64,000 bases of DNA from assembly GCA_964621605.1 (NCBI GenBank), contig CAZUMJ010000013.1, positions 1 to 64,000 of the forward strand, written 5' to 3'. This document shows positions 6,381-16,411 of this stretch, in pieces (within the stretch, counting starts at the first letter, position 1; every line of letters starts with the position of its first letter). Below the pieces are notes generated by a model that saw nothing but the letters and a program-made list of their open reading frames with translations, had not been told where the DNA came from and ran no database searches. Origin of the DNA: CAZUMJ01 sp964621605 (GTDB lineage Bacteria; Actinomycetota; Acidimicrobiia; Acidimicrobiales; Iamiaceae). The position numbers were made by a program, and so were the translations under genes.

Positions 6381-9300
6381 GTGGGTAGCGACGCGCTCGG
6401 GCTGTTCAGCGACCCGGTGCGGGCGTGGTTCTCGACCACGTTCCCCGAGCCAACGCAGGCGCAAGCCCAGGGCTGGCCGGCGATCGCGGCCGGGTCCGAC
6501 ACGCTCGTGTTGGCCCCGACCGGTTCCGGCAAGACGCTTGCCGCGTTCCTCTGGGGCATCGACCGGCTCGTCACCCAGCCGCCTCCCACAGACCGCACGC
6601 GGCGCACCCGCCTGCTCTACCTGTCCCCGCTGCGGGCGTTGGCGGTCGACGTCGAGCGCAACCTGCGGGCACCGCTCGCGGGGGTGCGCCTGGCGGCGGA
6701 GCGGCTGGCAGCGAACGGCGCCGAGGGGGAGCGCTCCTGGGTCGCACACGAACCCACCGTGGCAGTGCGCACGGGAGACACGCCGGCGTCGGAGCGGCGG
6801 AGCCAGGTGCGCACCCCGGCCGACCTGCTCATCACCACGCCTGAGTCGCTCTACCTGCTGCTCACTTCAGCCGCCCGCGACACGCTTCGTGGTGTCGAGG
6901 CGGTGATCATCGACGAGATCCACGTGCTCGCCGGTACCAAGCGCGGCGCCCATCTGGCGCTGTCGCTCGAGCGTCTCGCGGCGCGCTGCGACAGGCCACC
7001 GCAGCGCATCGGGTTGTCCGCGACGCAGCGTCCACTCGAGGAGGTCGCCCGTTTCCTCGGCGGGCACGACGACGACGGGCAGCCGCGTCCGGTGCGCATC
7101 ATCGACGCCGGCAGTCGCAAGCCGCTCGCGGTCGAGGTGGTCGTGCCCGTGCCCGACATGGCCGACCTCTCCGTGGGCGCCACGCCGCCGGCATCGGCTC
7201 CAGGTCCAGACGGTCCCGCGGGCCCGCTCCCCGCGCCGGGCCCAACCGATACCGGCCCGACACGGCGCAGCATCTGGCCGTCGCTGCACCCGCGCCTGCT
7301 CGAGGTCATCCACGCGAACCGCTCGACGCTCGTGTTCGTCAACGCACGTCGCCTGGCGGAGCGGCTCGCGACCCGCCTCAACGAGCTCGACGCCGGCGAT
7401 GTCGAGGCGGGCAACACCTCGCTCGGCCGGCCCCCCACCTCGGCGCCGCTCGTGCTGGCGCACCACGGCTCCATCAGCCGCACGCAGCGCCTCACGATCG
7501 AAGACGACCTCAAGGCGGGACGGGTGCGGGGCCTCGTCGCGACCTCCTCCCTCGAGCTCGGCATCGACATGGGTGCGGTCGACCAGGTCGTCCTCGTTGG
7601 CTCGCCCGGCGCGGTCAGCCGCGGCCTGCAGCGCATCGGCCGTGCCGGCCACCAGGTGGGCGCGCCGAGTCGAGGCACGATCCTTCCCAGCCATCGCGCC
7701 GACCTGCTCGAGACGGCTGCGCTGGTGCCCGCCATGCACGCCGGTGCGGTCGAAGCGACCCGGGTGCCCCGCAATCCGCTCGACGTGCTCGCGCAGCAGA
7801 TCGTCGCCATGGTCGCCCTCGACGACTGGTCCGTCGACGAGCTCGCCCGTTTGGTCCGGCGTGCCGCACCGTTCCACGATCTCGGCGACGAGGTCCTCGC
7901 GGCGGTGCTCGATCTCCTCGACGGCCGCTACCCGGCAGAGCAGTTCGCGGAGCTTCGGCCACGCCTCGTGTGGAACCGCGCCGAGGGCGTCCTGCGTGCG
8001 CGGTCGGGCGCGCAGCGCATCGCCGTCGTCAACGGCGGCACCATCCCCGACCGGGGTTTGTACGGCGTGTTCCTGCCCGACGGCACCAGGGTTGGCGAGC
8101 TCGACGAAGAGATGGTCTACGAGAGCCGGCCGGGGGAGACGTTCCTCCTCGGCGCCTCGACCTGGCGCATCGACGACATCACCCACGATCGGGTCATCGT
8201 CACTCCGGCGCCGGGCTCGCCCGGCACGGTCCCGTTCTGGCACGGCGACGGACCTGGCCGTCCGATCGAGCTCGGGCGGGCCATGGGTGCCATGGTTCGG
8301 CGTCTGCGCACGCTGCCGCATGGCGACGCGGCTGCCGTCCTGCGCGACGAGGCGGGGTTCGATGACCTGGCTGCGCACAACCTGCTCGCCTACCTGTCCG
8401 ATCAGAGCGACGCGACGACTGCGGTGCCCGACGACCGCACGGTTGTGGTCGAGCGCTTCCGCGACGACCTCGGCGATTGGCGCGTGTGCATCCTCACCCC
8501 GTTCGGGTCGCAAGTGCACGCCCCCTGGGGCATGGCGATCCGCCACGTGCTCGCGGAAGACCACGGCCTCGACGCCGACGTGTTGTGGAGCGACGACGGC
8601 ATCGCCATACGCCTGCCTGAAGCGGTTGACGAGCTGCCTCGCGACGCCCTGTGGCCCGGCGCGGACAAGGTGCGCGAGCTGGTGATCGCCGCCCTGCCGG
8701 GCACCGCCTTGTTCGCGTCGCGCTTCCGTGAGGCGGCTGCTCGGGCGTTGCTGTTGCCCCGTCGTCAGCCGGGGCAGCGCACACCGTTGTGGCAGCAGCG
8801 CCGCCGCGCCGCCGACCTCCTCGCGGTGGCAGCGGCCTATCCGAGCTTCCCGATCCTGTTGGAGGTGACCCGCGAATGCCTCCACGACACCTTCGACGTG
8901 CCCGCGCTCGAAGAGCTCCTGCGCGGGGTGGCGTCGCGGCAGATCCACGTGGTCGAGGTCGACACCGCCAGGTCGTCGCCGTGGGCGCAGTCGTTGGTGT
9001 TCGACTGGATGGCGGCGCACCTCTACGACGGCGATGCGCCCCTCGCAGAGCGCCGCCTCGCGGCCCTCTCCCTCGACCGGGACCTGCTCGCGGAGCTCCT
9101 GGGCAGCGAAGAGCTGCGAGACCTGCTCGACCCCGGCGTCCTGGCCGCCACGGAGTCCGAGCTGCAGCGGCTCGCCGGTCCGGCGTACCCCGCCCGCGAC
9201 GCCGATGCGGTCCACGACCTGCTGCGCGTGCTGGGGCCGCTCAGCCGTGTCGAACTGCTCCAGCGTGTCGAGGTCGATGCGGCGACGCTCGACAGGTGGC

Positions 9301-11003
9301 TCGGCGACCTCGTCGGCGAACACCGCGCGATCGCCGTGGCGATCGCTGGCCACCAGCGACTCGCCGCGGCGGCCGATGCGGGTCGCCTGCGCGATGGGCT
9401 CGGCGTCGCCATCCCGATCGGGTTGCCGTCCGCGTGCACCGAGCCCGCCCCGCACGGCGCCGCGGAGCTCGTCGAGCGCTACGCCCGCACGCACGGGCCC
9501 TTCCTTGCTGCCGAGGTCGCGGATCGCCTCGGCCTTCCGGGGGGACGAGCGGCCGAGCTGTTGGCGGAGCTCCTCGCTGCAGGGCGTGTCGTGCATGCCG
9601 AGCTCCGCCCGGGCGGTACGCAGCGCGAGTGGTGCGACGTCGACGTGCTGCGCCGCTTGCGTCAGCGCACGCTCGCCGCGCTCCGTCACGAGGTCGAGCC
9701 GGTCGACGCCGAGGCGTTCGCCCGCTTCCTCCCGGCCTGGCAGGGCATCGGTGCACATCGCCGAGGGCTCGACGCGCTCGCCGAAGCGGTCGCTTCCCTG
9801 CAAGGCGTCGACCTCCCGGCGTCCGTCCTCGAGACCGAGGTGCTGCCCGCTCGGGTCGACGGGTATCGCCCAGGCGACCTCGACGAGCTGTGCGCGTCGG
9901 GCGAGGTCGTGTGGCGCGGCGCGGGGCCACTCGGGGCACGTGACGGTCGGCTTCGGCTCTTCTTCGCCGAGCAGGCAGACGTGTTCGGTGCGGTCCTGCC
10001 GATCATGGCTTCCGACGGTGCCGTGCCGTCCGACCCGATGCATGGCGTGTTGCGTGCCCATCTGCGCGGCGAGGGCGCCTCCTTCTTCGATGCCCTGCTC
10101 GCCGCCGCGGTGGCCGGCGGGCTCCCGGCAGAATCGGCTGCGGTCGCGGACGCGCTCTGGGATCTGGTCTGGGCAGGCGAGGTCACCAACGACACCCTGG
10201 CACCGGTCCGCGCACACCTGCGCGACGTCCGGCGCGGGGCCGGGCGTCCTCCCGGACGCCCTCGGCCGGGGCGTCTGCGTCGCATCGGGCCGGCCGACGT
10301 CGGCGGACGCTGGTCGCTGGCCGACCGGGGCGCAACGCCCGCGACCACACCGTCGGTGGCGGTCACCGAGGGGCTGCACGCGCTTGCCTGGCAGCTCCTC
10401 GAGCGCCACGGCGTGTTGACCCGCGAAGCGGTGCTCGCCGAGGGGGTGCCCGGTGGCTTCGCGGCTGTCTACCCGGTATTGCGTGCGCTCGAGGAGCGCG
10501 GGCGCGTGCGGCGGGGGTACTTCGTCGCAGGTCTCGGCGCGGCACAGTTCGCGCTGCCCGGTGCGGTCGACCGCCTGCGGGCCGCGCGTGACACGTCCGA
10601 CCGCTCCGCCAAGTCCGCGCCGGCGGTGCTGCTCGCCGCGACTGACCCGGCGCAGCCGTTTGGAGCGGCACTTCCCTGGCCGGCGACCGAGCACGGGCGC
10701 CCGGCCCGCGCAGCGGGGGCGCGCGTCATCTTGTGCGACGGCAAGCTCCTGGCCTTCCTCGAACGGGGTGGGCGACGTCTGGTCACGTTCGGTCACCTCG
10801 ACGACGAAGCTGCCAGGTCGGCGTTCGCGTCGGCTTTGCGTGCGGGAGTCGCGGCCACGCCGCGTCGGTCGATGGAGTTGGTGACGATCGACGGCGCGCC
10901 GGCCCGCACCCACAGCCTCGCCGCGACGCTCGAGGCGGTGGGCTTCGTCGGGGGGTATCGCGGCCTCGTGCTGCGCGTCGACGACCTACAGAAACGCGCA
11001 TGA
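6381..11003 (+). CDS. lhr: Large ATP-dependent helicase Lhr
   Basis: The 1540-residue protein matches the length and layout of actinobacterial Lhr, a superfamily 2 DNA-repair helicase that moves 3' to 5' (the mycobacterial protein is about 1500 aa). Motif I APTGSGKT is at 45-52, motif II DEIH at 178-181 and motif VI QRIGRAGHQ from about 417. The Lhr core winged helix and the long C-terminal Lhr-CTD of winged-helix repeats make up the rest. GTG 6381 has no Shine-Dalgarno and no upstream in-frame start is available. Its TGA overlaps the next ATG (ATGA), coupling it to ndh, an unusual partner. Confidence 0.95.
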   Translation: MGSDALGLFSDPVRAWFSTTFPEPTQAQAQGWPAIAAGSDTLVLAPTGSGKTLAAFLWGIDRLVTQPPPTDRTRRTRLLYLSPLRALAVDVERNLRAPLAGVRLAAERLAANGAEGERSWVAHEPTVAVRTGDTPASERRSQVRTPADLLITTPESLYLLLTSAARDTLRGVEAVIIDEIHVLAGTKRGAHLALSLERLAARCDRPPQRIGLSATQRPLEEVARFLGGHDDDGQPRPVRIIDAGSRKPLAVEVVVPVPDMADLSVGATPPASAPGPDGPAGPLPAPGPTDTGPTRRSIWPSLHPRLLEVIHANRSTLVFVNARRLAERLATRLNELDAGDVEAGNTSLGRPPTSAPLVLAHHGSISRTQRLTIEDDLKAGRVRGLVATSSLELGIDMGAVDQVVLVGSPGAVSRGLQRIGRAGHQVGAPSRGTILPSHRADLLETAALVPAMHAGAVEATRVPRNPLDVLAQQIVAMVALDDWSVDELARLVRRAAPFHDLGDEVLAAVLDLLDGRYPAEQFAELRPRLVWNRAEGVLRARSGAQRIAVVNGGTIPDRGLYGVFLPDGTRVGELDEEMVYESRPGETFLLGASTWRIDDITHDRVIVTPAPGSPGTVPFWHGDGPGRPIELGRAMGAMVRRLRTLPHGDAAAVLRDEAGFDDLAAHNLLAYLSDQSDATTAVPDDRTVVVERFRDDLGDWRVCILTPFGSQVHAPWGMAIRHVLAEDHGLDADVLWSDDGIAIRLPEAVDELPRDALWPGADKVRELVIAALPGTALFASRFREAAARALLLPRRQPGQRTPLWQQRRRAADLLAVAAAYPSFPILLEVTRECLHDTFDVPALEELLRGVASRQIHVVEVDTARSSPWAQSLVFDWMAAHLYDGDAPLAERRLAALSLDRDLLAELLGSEELRDLLDPGVLAATESELQRLAGPAYPARDADAVHDLLRVLGPLSRVELLQRVEVDAATLDRWLGDLVGEHRAIAVAIAGHQRLAAAADAGRLRDGLGVAIPIGLPSACTEPAPHGAAELVERYARTHGPFLAAEVADRLGLPGGRAAELLAELLAAGRVVHAELRPGGTQREWCDVDVLRRLRQRTLAALRHEVEPVDAEAFARFLPAWQGIGAHRRGLDALAEAVASLQGVDLPASVLETEVLPARVDGYRPGDLDELCASGEVVWRGAGPLGARDGRLRLFFAEQADVFGAVLPIMASDGAVPSDPMHGVLRAHLRGEGASFFDALLAAAVAGGLPAESAAVADALWDLVWAGEVTNDTLAPVRAHLRDVRRGAGRPPGRPRPGRLRRIGPADVGGRWSLADRGATPATTPSVAVTEGLHALAWQLLERHGVLTREAVLAEGVPGGFAAVYPVLRALEERGRVRRGYFVAGLGAAQFALPGAVDRLRAARDTSDRSAKSAPAVLLAATDPAQPFGAALPWPATEHGRPARAAGARVILCDGKLLAFLERGGRRLVTFGHLDDEAARSAFASALRAGVAATPRRSMELVTIDGAPARTHSLAATLEAVGFVGGYRGLVLRVDDLQKRA

Positions 11004-12745
11004 CAGCGCCCGGCCCGATCGCGACGATGCATCCCATGCCGAGCGAGCCGAGCGATACCGAACGCCCCGAGATCCGTCCTCCCCGGGTGGTCGTGGTCGG
11101 CGCGGGTTTCGGGGGGTTGGCGTGCGTCCGGGAGCTTTCTCAACTGGTCATCCACGTGCCCGTCGGTGGCGACGGCGACGACCGAAGCACGCAACGGGAA
11201 CACGTCCATGCTCCCAACCGGGAGGAGCATCACGGCCACGAGCAGGATCACGGCCACGGCCAGGAGCACGGCCACGGCAAGGACCACGGCGACGGCAAGG
11301 ATCACGGCCACGAGCAGGATCACGCCCATGCCCACCACCACGCCGCTTCGCCTCCGGGCGTCGTCGACGTCCACCCGCAGATCACCCTCATCGATCAACG
11401 CAACTTCCACACCTTCCTCCCGCTGCTCTACCAAGTGGCTACCGCTGGCCTGAACAGCGCCGATGTGGCCTACCCGGTGCGCGGCATCGTGCGGAGCCTG
11501 CCGCACACCGAGTTCCGGCAGGCGACCGTCACGGGGGTCGACTGGGATCGCTGCGTCGTGCGGCTCGTCGCGCCCGCCACGTCGACCTCGCCTGAGACGC
11601 CGCCCCCATCTGCCACGCCCGCCCCTCCTGCGACACCGGGCCGTCGCGGGGACCGTGGCGAAGAGGCCGACGTCGAGTTGCCGTTCGACCACCTCGTCAT
11701 CGCGGCCGGGTCACGAGTGCACTGGTTCGGCGTGCCCGGCGCAGCAGAGCACGCGTACCCGCTCTACACGCTTGGCGACGCGGTTCGTCTCCGTAACCAC
11801 GTCCTGTCCCGTTTCGAGGCCGCCGCGGCCGACCCGGGCCTCGTCGGTGCCGGTGCGCTCGACGTGGTCGTGGTGGGAGGGGGGCCGACCGGGGTCGAGA
11901 CGGCAGGCGCGCTGAGCGAGCTCTTCCGTGGGGTGCTGCGCCGTGACTTCCCGACCCTTGCGGTCGATCGCGCACGGGTGGTCTTGGTCGAGCGGGCGCC
12001 CGGGTTGCTCATGCCGTTTGCCGTGTCGTCGCGCCGCCATGCCCTCGACACCCTGCGGGCACGCGGCGTCGAGGTGCGTCTGGGCGTTGGCGTGACCGCC
12101 ATCGAGGCCGGGTCTGTGGCGCTCGACGACGGCACGCGCCTTGCGACGCAGACGGTGGTCTGGGCCGCGGGCGTGCAGGGTGGCGCCCTGGCCGAGCACC
12201 TTGGGGTCCCGCTTGGGCACGGGGGGCGCATCGTGGTCGGGCCCGAGCTCGCGATCGCCTCCCGCCCCGGAGGATGGGCCATCGGCGACATCGCCGATAT
12301 CGACGACGAGGGCACCCCGCTCCCGCAGCTCGCGCAGGTCGCGATCCAAGGAGGGGTGCACGTGGCGCGCAGCATCGCCGAGACCGTTGCGGGACAGGAG
12401 CCGTCGCCCTTCGTCTACCGCAACAAGGGCATCATGGCGACGGTCGGTCGACGCGCCGCGGTCGCAGAGATCCCCCACCTCCCGGCCCTTCGCGGCGCCC
12501 TTGCCTGGGTGGCGTGGCTGGTGCTGCACCTCGTGACGTTGCTCGGCATGCGCAATCGGCTGTCCGTGCTGGTGAACTGGGCGTGGAACTACCTCACGTG
12601 GGACCGCGGGCCGCGCCTCATCTTCGAACAGCCAGCAGCGCGCGACGCCCGCATGCCGCACCGTGACACGGGTCAACTGCACCAGGCGGAGGGGCCCGGC
12701 GGGGTAGACGAATCCGGTCTCACTCCTGCTCCCGACGAACCGTAG
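11000..12745 (+). CDS. ndh: Type II NADH dehydrogenase with histidine-rich insertion
   Basis: This membrane-associated flavoenzyme of 581 aa (typical 430-470) oxidises NADH and reduces quinone without pumping protons. The FAD Rossmann motif VVVVGAGFGG starts near residue 30, the family signature NFHTFLPLLYQVATAGL is at about 135-151, and the NADH motif VVVVGGGPTGVETAG follows. The extra length is two insertions. One, at about 51-123, sits between the first and second strands of the FAD fold and carries 17 His within about 50 residues, alternating with Gly, Asp, Glu and Lys. The other is a Pro/Ala/Thr stretch further on. The C-terminus has the hydrophobic helix and WNYLTWDRG tail of NDH-2. ATG overlaps the lhr stop. 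Confidence 0.9.
   Translation: MTAPGPIATMHPMPSEPSDTERPEIRPPRVVVVGAGFGGLACVRELSQLVIHVPVGGDGDDRSTQREHVHAPNREEHHGHEQDHGHGQEHGHGKDHGDGKDHGHEQDHAHAHHHAASPPGVVDVHPQITLIDQRNFHTFLPLLYQVATAGLNSADVAYPVRGIVRSLPHTEFRQATVTGVDWDRCVVRLVAPATSTSPETPPPSATPAPPATPGRRGDRGEEADVELPFDHLVIAAGSRVHWFGVPGAAEHAYPLYTLGDAVRLRNHVLSRFEAAAADPGLVGAGALDVVVVGGGPTGVETAGALSELFRGVLRRDFPTLAVDRARVVLVERAPGLLMPFAVSSRRHALDTLRARGVEVRLGVGVTAIEAGSVALDDGTRLATQTVVWAAGVQGGALAEHLGVPLGHGGRIVVGPELAIASRPGGWAIGDIADIDDEGTPLPQLAQVAIQGGVHVARSIAETVAGQEPSPFVYRNKGIMATVGRRAAVAEIPHLPALRGALAWVAWLVLHLVTLLGMRNRLSVLVNWAWNYLTWDRGPRLIFEQPAARDARMPHRDTGQLHQAEGPGGVDESGLTPAPDEP
11201..11341 (+). repeat. Tandem repeat encoding the His-rich insertion of ndh
   Basis: Degenerate 12-18 base units built around CACGGCCACG run through the segment. 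One 24-base stretch is repeated exactly at 11229-11252 and 11301-11324 (period 72). The reading frame is kept throughout, giving H-G-H, E-Q-D-H and K-D-H units. Confidence 0.8.
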
Positions 12746-12748
12746 GCT
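12743..12748 (+). promoter_or_regulatory. -10 element of the cyclase/STAND gene, leaderless type
   Basis: TAGGCT is followed by six bases and then ATG 12755. The hexamer overlaps the ndh stop codon, so the regulator could have its own promoter inside the gene cluster. Confidence 0.45.
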
Positions 12749-12754
12749 GCCCCC

Positions 12755-15700
12755 ATGGTCTGTCCCGGATGTGGCGCGTCTCTGCCTTCCGGGGCACGTT
12801 TCTGCCCGTCATGTGGGCATCGCGCGACGGGCCACGGTGAAGAGCGTCGTGTCGTGACCGTCGTCTTCGCGGACGTGGTCGGGTTCACCAGCCTCTCCGA
12901 GACCCGCGACCCGGAGCAGGTCAAGCACCTCGTCGACCGTTGCTTCGTGGCGCTGGGCGAAGAGGTGGCCCGTTTCGGCGGGCGGGTCGACAAGATCATC
13001 GGTGACGCCATGCTCGCCCTCTTCGGTGCGCCAATCGCCCACGAGGACGACCCCGAGCGTGCGGTTCGGGCTGCGCTTGCCATGCAGGGCGTGTTGGCGA
13101 CCGAGCTTGCCGACCTCGGCGGCATGGTGCGTCTCCGCATCGGCGTCAACACGGGTGAGGTCCTCGTCGGCGCCATGCAGGCCGGTGGCGACTACACCGC
13201 GATGGGCGACGTGGTGAACACGGCGAACCGCCTTCAGACCGCTGCTGAGCCGGGGGAGGTGCTGGTCGGGGCCGCCACCTACCTCGGGACGCGTCGCGTG
13301 ATCGGGTACGCCGAGCGTGGGGTCGTTCCGGCGAAGGGACGTGAGGCCCCGGTCCAGGCGTGGCGGGCGCTCGAGCCGGTGACGGTCCCGGGTTCTCGGC
13401 AGCGGCCCGAGGGCGTGCCCCTGATCGGGCGTGACGCCGAGCTGCGCGTCCTCACCGAGTCCGCCACCGCCGCACTCGACGCCGGTCGTGGCGCGCTGCT
13501 GCTCCTCCAGGGCGAGGCAGGCAGCGGGAAGACCCGTCTCGCGACGGAGTTGGGGCGCGTGCTCGTACGCGAGCGTGGCGCCACCGCACTCGAGGGGCGC
13601 TGCATCCCCTATGGCGAGGCGAACGCCTGGTTCCCCGTGGCTGAGCTGCTTCGCCCGCTGCTCGGTGTCCCGTCGGGCTCTGACCTCGACGAGGCCCGTT
13701 CCCACATCGCGGCAGCGCTGCCTGGGCTTCTCGGTGTCGCCGTCGACGAGGTGAAGCTGCGCATGGTCGCGGGCCTCCTCCAGCTCTACGGCTACGGCGA
13801 TGCGGTGCGTGGCGACGACACCGACCGGGCACACGACGAGGTCGTCCATGCGGTGGGGCAGCTCTTCGCGGTGCTCGTGCAACGCGGGCCCGTCATCGTG
13901 CAGCTGTCGGACCTGCACTGGGCCGACCCGGTGCTCCTCGATCTCTTTGCCGGGTTGCTCCGCGAGCTCGGCCGCTCGCCGTTCATCTTCTTGGGCACGA
14001 CTCGGCGTTCACTGCTCGACCGTTGGTCGCCGCCCGTCGGTCGCTTCGACACCGTGGCGCTGAATGTCGACATGCTCGACGGCACGGCAACCGAGGCCCT
14101 CTTGGAGCATCTGCTGCGCGCCGCCGGGCACGGCGACCTTCCCGCCTCCGATCGGAGGATCCTCCTCGAGCGCAGCGGCGGGAACCCCATGTTCCTGTCC
14201 GAGTTGGTCGCCGCCATCGACGACAGCCCGGCCCGTGTCGCCGCGGGCACGTTCGCGTTGGCCGAGCTGCCCGACACGCTTCGTGGGCTGGTTGCCGCAC
14301 GTCTCGACCGATTGAGCGCGCCGGAGCGAGCGGTCGTCGACGACGCCGCAGTGCTGGGGCGTCGGGGGCAGGTGTTCCACCTCGAAGAGATGGCACGTCG
14401 GGTGCGCGGGGTAGACGACATCACGGCGGCGCTCGACGAGCTGGTCGAACGTGACGTGTTGCGGGTCGACGGCACGAACTGGGAGTTCCACAACGACCTG
14501 ACGCGCGAGGTGGCGTACCACACGCTCACCAAGTCCGATCGGGCGACCCGCCACCTCGGCGTCGCCAAATGGATAGAAGCGCACCACCGGGGGGCGTGGT
14601 CCGATGTCGAGGTCGACTTGCTGGCGCACCACTACGGCGTTGCGGCCGAGGCGTTGGCCGATGTCGGTGCCGTCGACGGCCTTGGGCAGAGCCTGCGCGC
14701 ACAGGCCCTGCATTGGGTGCAGGAGGCCGCTGCCCGAGCGGAACGCCTCAGCTTGCTCCGTTCCGTGACCCGGCTCACGAGCCAGGGCCTTGCGCTCGCT
14801 GGTGCAGAGCCGTCGCCCTCCCGGCTGGCGTTGTTGCTGCGTCGGGCTCGGGTGTTCGTCGAGCTACGCGACACCGCAGCTGCGAACGAGACGCTCGACG
14901 CCGCAGACGCCGTGGCGGCGTCGCTTGCGGACGAGACGGCGCGGGCGTCGGTGCTCGTCGTGCGGGGCGATCTGCTGCAGAAGGTCGGTGACCTCGACGG
15001 CGCTATCTCGACGCTCGATGCCGCGATCGAGGCGTATGACACCGCTGGCGACAGCGAAGGGCGTGCCGAGGCCCTGCGCACGCGGGCGCTGAGCGAACTG
15101 ATGTCCGGTCGGCTCGACGCAGCCGAGCGCTCCGCGACCGAGGCACTCGCCGCGTTTCGCGCGGCGGGCCTGCCTCGCGGCGAGGCGTGGGCGTTGCAGA
15201 ACCTCGCATGGATCGCCTTGATGTCGGGCCGTGTCGCCGACGCCGAGCGCGCTGCGACCGCCTCGCGGGAGGCGTTCCAGCAGCTGGGCGACGTCGGTGG
15301 GGCGTCGTGGGCGCGCGGCGTGCAGGGGTTTGTCCGCTTCCAGGCGGGCGACTTCACTGAGGCCGAGCGCTGTCACCGCGAGGTGCGTGCCGAGGCCGAG
15401 CAGCGAGGCGATCGTTGGGCGCTCGGCATGATGTGCCTGCTCGGTGCGGGCTTGCGCTTGTGGAGCGGCCGCACCGAAGAGGCGGTCGAGCAGGGAACAG
15501 AAGGCTTGACGCTGTTTCGCGCGCTCGGTGATCGCTACGGCGCCACTCGCATCGCGTGGCCGCTCGGTCGGGCGCTTGTCATGCGGGGTCGTGTCGACGA
15601 CGGCATCGCGGTGCTCGAGGACGCGTGCTGCGCAGTGGTGGGCGGCACCGAAGAAGACCGCGTGGTCACGTCGCTTGCGCTCGCCTCCACACAGCTGCAC

Positions 15701-16324
15701 CTGGGGCGTCCCGAGCTTGCCGAGGCGGCGCTGGCGCGCCTCGACGATGTGGCGAGCGACTGGGCTGATGGCCACGCAGACGTCCAGATCACCCGCGCCT
15801 TGCAAGCGCTGCAACGAGGTGATGCCGAAGTCGCGGTGGCGAGCGCGCAGGCGGCGGTCGCCGCCGCCGAAGGAAACGGCACGCAGAGCCTGGCGGCCGG
15901 TGCCGCCTTGGCCCTGGCATTGGCCTGTCAGCCGACCGCCGGAGCCGACGGCAACGAGGCCGCCCTCGACGCACTCGTCGCAGGTGTGCTCGACGACGAG
16001 CGGTCGAGCTACCTCGATCGGCTGCAGGTCGGCTTGGCGCACGGGCTGTCGGCGGCCCGTCGCGGCGATGTCGGCGCGACGGCGGCTCGCCTCTTCACGG
16101 CTACCGCAGCTGTGGATGCGACCGGCGACCTGCTGTCGCAGGCCATCGTGCGGCTCGCCGAGGGGCGTGCGCTCGAGGCCCTCGGCGACCCCGACACTCT
16201 CGACGTGACCGCAGATGCGTGGGCTCGCCTCCATGCGCTTGGCATCGACGGCGAGGGGTGGGTACGGCTCGTCGACCTTGCCCTCGGCCGCGAGAACGCC
16301 GCCGCCGGCCAACTCGATCGGTAG
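12755..16324 (+). CDS. Class III nucleotide cyclase-AAA/STAND ATPase-TPR regulator
   Basis: The 1189-residue multidomain signalling protein starts with a zinc ribbon (CPGC and CPSC, residues 3-20). Next is a class III adenylate/guanylate cyclase domain (about 33-205) with metal-binding Asp40 (FADVVGFT) and Asp84 (KIIGDAML) and the transition-state pair in VVNTANR. A STAND-type ATPase follows, with Walker A GEAGSGKT at 253-260, then a long array of TPR-like helical repeats (about 620-1150). The catalytic residues look intact, so cyclic nucleotide synthesis gated by ATP and a bound ligand is plausible. The start lies 9 bases after ndh. Whether it responds to NADH or respiratory state is speculation from position only. 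Confidence 0.88.
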   Translation: MVCPGCGASLPSGARFCPSCGHRATGHGEERRVVTVVFADVVGFTSLSETRDPEQVKHLVDRCFVALGEEVARFGGRVDKIIGDAMLALFGAPIAHEDDPERAVRAALAMQGVLATELADLGGMVRLRIGVNTGEVLVGAMQAGGDYTAMGDVVNTANRLQTAAEPGEVLVGAATYLGTRRVIGYAERGVVPAKGREAPVQAWRALEPVTVPGSRQRPEGVPLIGRDAELRVLTESATAALDAGRGALLLLQGEAGSGKTRLATELGRVLVRERGATALEGRCIPYGEANAWFPVAELLRPLLGVPSGSDLDEARSHIAAALPGLLGVAVDEVKLRMVAGLLQLYGYGDAVRGDDTDRAHDEVVHAVGQLFAVLVQRGPVIVQLSDLHWADPVLLDLFAGLLRELGRSPFIFLGTTRRSLLDRWSPPVGRFDTVALNVDMLDGTATEALLEHLLRAAGHGDLPASDRRILLERSGGNPMFLSELVAAIDDSPARVAAGTFALAELPDTLRGLVAARLDRLSAPERAVVDDAAVLGRRGQVFHLEEMARRVRGVDDITAALDELVERDVLRVDGTNWEFHNDLTREVAYHTLTKSDRATRHLGVAKWIEAHHRGAWSDVEVDLLAHHYGVAAEALADVGAVDGLGQSLRAQALHWVQEAAARAERLSLLRSVTRLTSQGLALAGAEPSPSRLALLLRRARVFVELRDTAAANETLDAADAVAASLADETARASVLVVRGDLLQKVGDLDGAISTLDAAIEAYDTAGDSEGRAEALRTRALSELMSGRLDAAERSATEALAAFRAAGLPRGEAWALQNLAWIALMSGRVADAERAATASREAFQQLGDVGGASWARGVQGFVRFQAGDFTEAERCHREVRAEAEQRGDRWALGMMCLLGAGLRLWSGRTEEAVEQGTEGLTLFRALGDRYGATRIAWPLGRALVMRGRVDDGIAVLEDACCAVVGGTEEDRVVTSLALASTQLHLGRPELAEAALARLDDVASDWADGHADVQITRALQALQRGDAEVAVASAQAAVAAAEGNGTQSLAAGAALALALACQPTAGADGNEAALDALVAGVLDDERSSYLDRLQVGLAHGLSAARRGDVGATAARLFTATAAVDATGDLLSQAIVRLAEGRALEALGDPDTLDVTADAWARLHALGIDGEGWVRLVDLALGRENAAAGQLDR

Positions 16325-16335
16325 GCGTGGCGCGC

Positions 16336-16368
16336 CGAGGCCCGCCCACCAGGGATGGACGGGCCTCG
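16336..16368. terminator. Bidirectional terminator hairpin
   Basis: Perfect 9-base arms CGAGGCCCG (16336-16344) and CGGGCCTCG (16360-16368) lie between the convergent cyclase and peroxiredoxin genes. Confidence 0.6.
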
Positions 16369-16411
16369 AGGAAGCGCGTGGACTGGTTCTCGGCGGCGAT
16401 GCGCCGATGGG

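Noticed and set aside
6867..10913. A 1348-codon open frame on the minus strand across lhr
   Set aside because: It is antisense to a clear helicase gene, has no recognisable motif, and its composition (Arg/Gly/Ala/His) is what the reverse frame of a high-G+C gene yields.
11201..11341. The regular repeats in ndh as a CRISPR array
   Set aside because: Units are too short, lack unique spacers, and are in frame with a conserved enzyme.
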